Origin: Fidelibacterota bacterium
GTDB lineage: Bacteria > Marinisomatota > Marinisomatia > SCGC-AAA003-L08 > TMED161
Reading direction: 5' to 3'
Length of the DNA stretch: 10,676 nucleotides
Assembly: GCA_002591605.1 (NCBI GenBank)
Contig: PCDA01000004.1
Coordinates: forward strand, 11,979 to 22,654
Both the position numbers and the translations under genes were made by a program. Below, in pieces: positions 7,902 to 10,676 of the stretch. Below the pieces are notes generated by a model, which was given only the letters and a program-made list of their open reading frames with translations, ran no database searches and had not been told where the DNA came from. Positions within the stretch are counted from its first letter, which is position 1. Each line of letters starts with the position of its first letter.

Positions 7902-7902
7902 A

Positions 7903-8874
7903 ATGAAAAAGATTTTAGTTACAGGAGGCGCTGGTTTTATTGGTTTCCATTTATCTAGAAGATTATTAGATGAAGGTTATGAAGTTTATGCAATAGATAA
8001 TATGAATTCTTATTATGATATTGAATTAAAAAATAAGAGATTAGAAATCCTAAAAAAAAATAAAAACTTTAAGTTTGAGTTAGTTGATGTTTCAAATTAT
8101 TCTTCCCTTGAGCCTATTTTTTCAAAGAATGATTTTTTATATATATATCATTTAGCTGCACAAGCTGGAGTTCGATATTCATTTGAGAATCCACAGGCAT
8201 ATATTGATTCAAATATTAAAGGATTTATTAATATTTTAGAACTATGTAAAATATCTGAGACAAAAAAATTATTTTATGCATCTTCTAGTTCTGTATATGG
8301 TGATAGTCTAAATGTACCATTTAAGGAAAATGATAAAACTATTAATCCGATTTCATTATATGGAATAACAAAGAAAATGAACGAAGAGCTTGCTTATAAT
8401 TACTATAAACTTTTTGGATTGAATAGTATAGGATTACGATTTTTTACTGTATATGGTCCATGGGGTAGACCTGATATGGCATTATTTAACTTTACAAAAA
8501 ATATTATTAATGATAAAATTATAAATGTATATAATCATGGTAAGCATAGTAGATCATTTACTTTTATTGATGATATAATAAAATCAATTGTACTATTAGG
8601 TAATGAGCACTTGCATAAAGAAGATTTTTTTGAAATATTTAATATTGGGGGTGAAACATCTGTACAGCTTATGGATTTTATAAAAGAAATTGAATTAAAT
8701 CTCAATAAAAAAGCAAAAATTAATTTTTTACCAAAACAGAAAGGTGATGTTGAAAAAACCTGTTCTGATTCTTCAAATCTACAGTCTATTATTAATTTTC
8801 AACCTACTATTGAAATTGAAGATGGAATAAAAAAGTTTATAGTTTGGTATAAAAAATACTACAACATAAAATGA
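7903..8874 (+). CDS. UDP-glucuronate 4-epimerase-type NAD-dependent epimerase
   Basis: This 323-residue extended SDR enzyme most likely interconverts UDP-glucuronate and UDP-galacturonate. It has the Rossmann motif TGGAGFIGFHL (7-17), DNMNSYYDIELKNKRL (32-47), LAAQAGVRYSFENP (84-97), SSSSVYG (127-133), the catalytic Y153-x3-K157 in YGITKK, and FFTVYGPWGRPDMALF (180-195). The DNxNxYYD, QAGVRYS and YGPWGRPDMA strings are the signature of the GAE/LpsL/CapI group as opposed to GalE or RmlB. The length is slightly short of the usual 330-340. It starts one base after the murB-like stop and overlaps the phosphatase gene by ATGA. No UDP-glucose dehydrogenase is seen in the window, so UDP-glucuronate would have to be made from a gene elsewhere. 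Confidence 0.9.
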   Translation: MKKILVTGGAGFIGFHLSRRLLDEGYEVYAIDNMNSYYDIELKNKRLEILKKNKNFKFELVDVSNYSSLEPIFSKNDFLYIYHLAAQAGVRYSFENPQAYIDSNIKGFINILELCKISETKKLFYASSSSVYGDSLNVPFKENDKTINPISLYGITKKMNEELAYNYYKLFGLNSIGLRFFTVYGPWGRPDMALFNFTKNIINDKIINVYNHGKHSRSFTFIDDIIKSIVLLGNEHLHKEDFFEIFNIGGETSVQLMDFIKEIELNLNKKAKINFLPKQKGDVEKTCSDSSNLQSIINFQPTIEIEDGIKKFIVWYKKYYNIK

Positions 8875-9653
8875 TTGACTTTCATAACCATATTCTTCCT
8901 GGCTGTGATGATGGTGCAAGCACATTAGAAGAAAGTTTAGAAATGCTAAAATTAGCAAGCAGCCAAGGCATAACTCATGTTGTGAGTACAATACATTTTC
9001 AGCATCCTAAGATGGATGATAAAAATATAAATTTCAATTATTTGTCCTCTGAAATTAATAGACTTCAGTTAGAGCTTGACAAAAAAAATATTAATATTGA
9101 ACTTCATTTAGCTTCTGAAGTTTTTTATTTACCTAATTTATGCTTAATTAAAGATAATCCGTTAACCACAGTAGGAAAAGGTAAATATATGTTGATTGAA
9201 TTTACTCCTCATATTTACCCTGAAGGTTATATCGAACAATTTTATGAGTTACAATTAAATGGCATAACTCCAATAGTAGCGCATCCTGAAAGGTATCGAT
9301 TTGTACAAGAGAATCCAGATATTATTAAAGATTGGGTAGAAAAAGGATACATTATACAATTAGACGCAGGTAGTATTTTAGGGAAATTTGGTAAAAAAAT
9401 AAAAAATCTTTCTTTTAAAATAATTGATGATTCTATTCTCCATCTAGTAGGTTCTGACGCACATAATAATTCTAGTCGAAATTTTTGCTTAAAAGATGCA
9501 TATGACGCAATTGAAAAAGGGACTTCATTGTCTCAAGTAAATGTTTTGAAACGTAATGCATCTAAGCTATTATTAGGAGAGCAGTTAGTTATTCCAAAAA
9601 AACATATTAAATCTAATATGCTTTTTAAATGGTTGTCACCTTTTTTCAAGTAA
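8871..9653 (+). CDS. PHP-domain protein tyrosine phosphatase, CpsB/YwqE/CapC type
   Basis: This is a 260-residue metal-dependent phosphatase of the PHP superfamily. In capsule and exopolysaccharide loci such enzymes remove phosphate from the tyrosine-rich tail of the Wzc/CpsD-type kinase and so tune polymer synthesis. Metal ligands and motifs are visible: DFHNHILPGCDDG (3-15, with H5, H7 and D14), H42 in STIHFQHP, E83 in ASEVFY, E110 in LIEF, H138 and R141 in VAHPERY, and D196-x-H198 in GSDAHN. The usual T-P-H-H is T-I-H-F, a mild departure that keeps the first histidine. The start overlaps the epimerase stop by ATGA. The SLBB protein and Wzz-type regulator immediately downstream support a polymer-control role. 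No kinase domain is visible because the last gene is cut. Confidence 0.92.
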   Translation: MIDFHNHILPGCDDGASTLEESLEMLKLASSQGITHVVSTIHFQHPKMDDKNINFNYLSSEINRLQLELDKKNINIELHLASEVFYLPNLCLIKDNPLTTVGKGKYMLIEFTPHIYPEGYIEQFYELQLNGITPIVAHPERYRFVQENPDIIKDWVEKGYIIQLDAGSILGKFGKKIKNLSFKIIDDSILHLVGSDAHNNSSRNFCLKDAYDAIEKGTSLSQVNVLKRNASKLLLGEQLVIPKKHIKSNMLFKWLSPFFK

Positions 9654-9757
9654 TATACTGTCGTAAAAAAATCATCGTGATTATTCGGCAATAATACCTA
9701 AATTCATATGTTTATTAGCGAACTGTTTTTTTAAATGAAAAATAGGATTATAATTGA
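9654..9757 (+). promoter_or_regulatory. 104-base intergenic gap, possible internal promoter / leader
   Basis: This is the only non-coding gap of note; the other junctions run from a 14-base overlap to a 21-base spacer. It holds a perfect TATAAT at 9749-9754, but a -10 box there would place the transcript start almost on the SLBB start codon, and no convincing -35 lies about 17 bases upstream (that position is a T-run). An AGGA at 9744-9747 can serve as ribosome site. Two small inverted repeats overlap at 9670-9682 and 9680-9695. A separate promoter for the export genes is possible but unproven. Confidence 0.25.
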
Positions 9758-10210
9758 ATGATATTTTTGAAGAAATTTTATATTTATATAATAGTTTTAT
9801 TTTTACTATCAATTGCTTTCTCAAATCAGAATAGCAATAAATATGAATATATTAGTGGTGAAGATGGCATTATTAGATTTAGGGTAAATGTTATTGGTCA
9901 TGTGAAATCTCCAGGGTCTTATTTAGTTTATGACGGGTGCGATTTAATAATAGCTTTATCTTATGCTGGTGGTCCACTGGAAGGTTCTAAGTTAGATGAA
10001 GTAATGATTTATTCTCAAACGAATGAGCCCAGATTAATAAATTTATCTAATATTCTAGATGATGATGACCCATTAAATAATTTTATAGTATTGCATCCTA
10101 ATGATACTATATATCTTGAACAGACAAAATTCAATTATTTTATAAATAACTCAAGGTTTTTAAATACTATTCTTCAGTTCATTAATTTGTACATTAATAT
10201 AACAGAATAA
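9758..10210 (+). CDS. Short SLBB-domain polysaccharide export protein
   Basis: This is a 150-residue secreted protein. Residues 1-22 form a signal peptide with a lysine pair followed by a hydrophobic core, and A20-F21-S22 fits a signal peptidase I site; there is no lipobox cysteine. The stretch VIGHVKSPGSYLVYDGCDL (45-63) followed by an ALSYAGGPLEGS run is the SLBB fold seen in Wza-type outer-membrane export proteins ('G.V..PG.y.......l..al..AGG'). It ends with LHPNDTIYLEQ and a hydrophobic tail (about residues 136-148). The N-terminal polysaccharide-export (PES) domain and the further SLBB repeats of Wza are missing, so the protein is under half the usual length. It probably acts in the periplasm or at the outer membrane with the Wzz-type protein encoded 11 bases downstream. 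The exact role is inferred from the domain and context. Confidence 0.8.
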   Translation: MIFLKKFYIYIIVLFLLSIAFSNQNSNKYEYISGEDGIIRFRVNVIGHVKSPGSYLVYDGCDLIIALSYAGGPLEGSKLDEVMIYSQTNEPRLINLSNILDDDDPLNNFIVLHPNDTIYLEQTKFNYFINNSRFLNTILQFINLYINITE

Positions 10211-10221
10211 ATAAATCTTTA

Positions 10222-10676
10222 ATGAATAACACTGATAATCAAATAAAGTTTGATCCTAATTCTCTAAACACGAGTCTTTCATTAACAGATGTTTTTTATA
10301 AGCTACTTGGTAACTATAAAATTATTTTAATAGCTACATTCCTTGGCATTTCAGTTTCCTTAGTGAGTATATATAATACAACTCCTATATATAAATCAGG
10401 TGGTTCATTACTAATTGAAAATCCTAGCTCGGCAGTATCAATATTTGATAATCAATTAGGTAAAGATGCATTATACCTTGAAAATGAAACTGTCATTCTT
10501 AAGTCAAGAAAATTAGCTGAAAATGTTATCAAAGAGCTATGGAATAGTAACAAAAACAAAGTATCAATTTTTGATAATAATTTAAATATTGAGCTTAGTG
10601 ATTCGTTATTATTCAGACATACAAATACACTGATGGGATCCCTGTCAATTAGCAATATTAGAAATACTGATGTTTT
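10222..10676 (+). CDS. Wzz-type chain-length determinant / polysaccharide co-polymerase, N-terminal part (3' truncated by window edge)
   Basis: The frame is open from the ATG at 10222 to the end of the window, giving 151 residues. It begins with a polar segment and SLTDVFYKLLGNYKI, followed by a transmembrane helix (about residues 33-52, starting IILIATFLGISVSLVSI). A periplasmic region follows with TPIYKSGGSLLIENP and an ENETVILKSRKLAENVIKEL run. This is the Wzz Pfam-type N-terminal domain of polysaccharide co-polymerases. The 'lks..la..vi..l' helix is common in PCP-2a proteins, which carry a C-terminal tyrosine kinase, but the window ends before that could be seen. A kinase would be the natural partner of the PHP phosphatase upstream. 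An antisense frame at 10452-10655 is a shadow of this gene. Confidence 0.88.
   Translation, partial: MNNTDNQIKFDPNSLNTSLSLTDVFYKLLGNYKIILIATFLGISVSLVSIYNTTPIYKSGGSLLIENPSSAVSIFDNQLGKDALYLENETVILKSRKLAENVIKELWNSNKNKVSIFDNNLNIELSDSLLFRHTNTLMGSLSISNIRNTDV

Noticed and set aside
8779..8991. 70-codon open frame on the minus strand
   Set aside because: It lies wholly antisense to the end of the epimerase and the start of the PHP phosphatase, both well-supported genes, and its translation has no recognisable domain.
9670..9695. Possible terminator after the phosphatase gene
   Set aside because: The stems are only 5-6 AT-rich pairs (AATCA/TGATT and ATTATT/AATAAT) and no T-run follows on the + strand. 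The A-run before them would give a T-run only on the minus strand, where no gene ends.
10452..10655. 67-codon open frame on the minus strand
   Set aside because: It is antisense to the Wzz-type gene, whose + strand frame is open to the window edge and shows clear family features.

Overview
The window is a gene-dense, AT-rich stretch (roughly 30% G+C by eye) in which all thirteen recognisable genes lie on the + strand, most of them overlapping or separated by only a few bases. Both end genes are cut by the window edge. It looks like a chromosomal cell-envelope locus from a diderm bacterium, because it carries a LolA-like periplasmic protein, a Wzz-type chain-length regulator and an SLBB export protein. 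The very AT-rich coding, the FtsK / LolA-like pairing and the mixture of gene types would fit a marine lineage such as Marinimicrobia (SAR406) or a relative of the Bacteroidota. That placement is inference and weakly held.

Layout: (1) 1-2447 holds the C-terminal part of the DNA translocase FtsK, then a LolA-like exported protein, then a flippase-like integral membrane protein of the lysylphosphatidylglycerol-synthase TM (UPF0104) type. (2) 2434-7032 is a nucleotide-sugar block: a WbpE-like PLP aminotransferase, RmlB, RmlA, an alanine racemase and RmlC. (3) 7035-8874 holds a MurB-like reductase and a UDP-glucuronate 4-epimerase-type dehydratase/epimerase. (4) 8871-10676 is the export and regulation part: a CpsB/YwqE-type PHP phosphatase, a 104-base gap (the longest non-coding stretch), a short SLBB-domain export protein and the start of a Wzz-type polysaccharide co-polymerase.

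How it fits together: RmlA and RmlB would make dTDP-4-keto-6-deoxyglucose and RmlC would epimerise it. No RmlD reductase is present in the window. The aminotransferase points to an amino sugar, and the epimerase would supply UDP-galacturonate. SLBB protein, Wzz and the PHP phosphatase are typical of a Wzy-dependent capsule, exopolysaccharide or O-antigen system. Glycosyltransferases, Wzx and Wzy are not seen and may lie beyond the right edge.

The points most worth a second look are: an RmlA whose nucleotide-binding loop has a cluster of substitutions although the rest of the protein is canonical; an alanine racemase and a MurB-like protein, both with altered conserved positions, embedded in the sugar operon; and a very short SLBB export protein without the usual polysaccharide-export domain. 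I see no CRISPR array, insertion sequence, tRNA, rRNA or convincing terminator.
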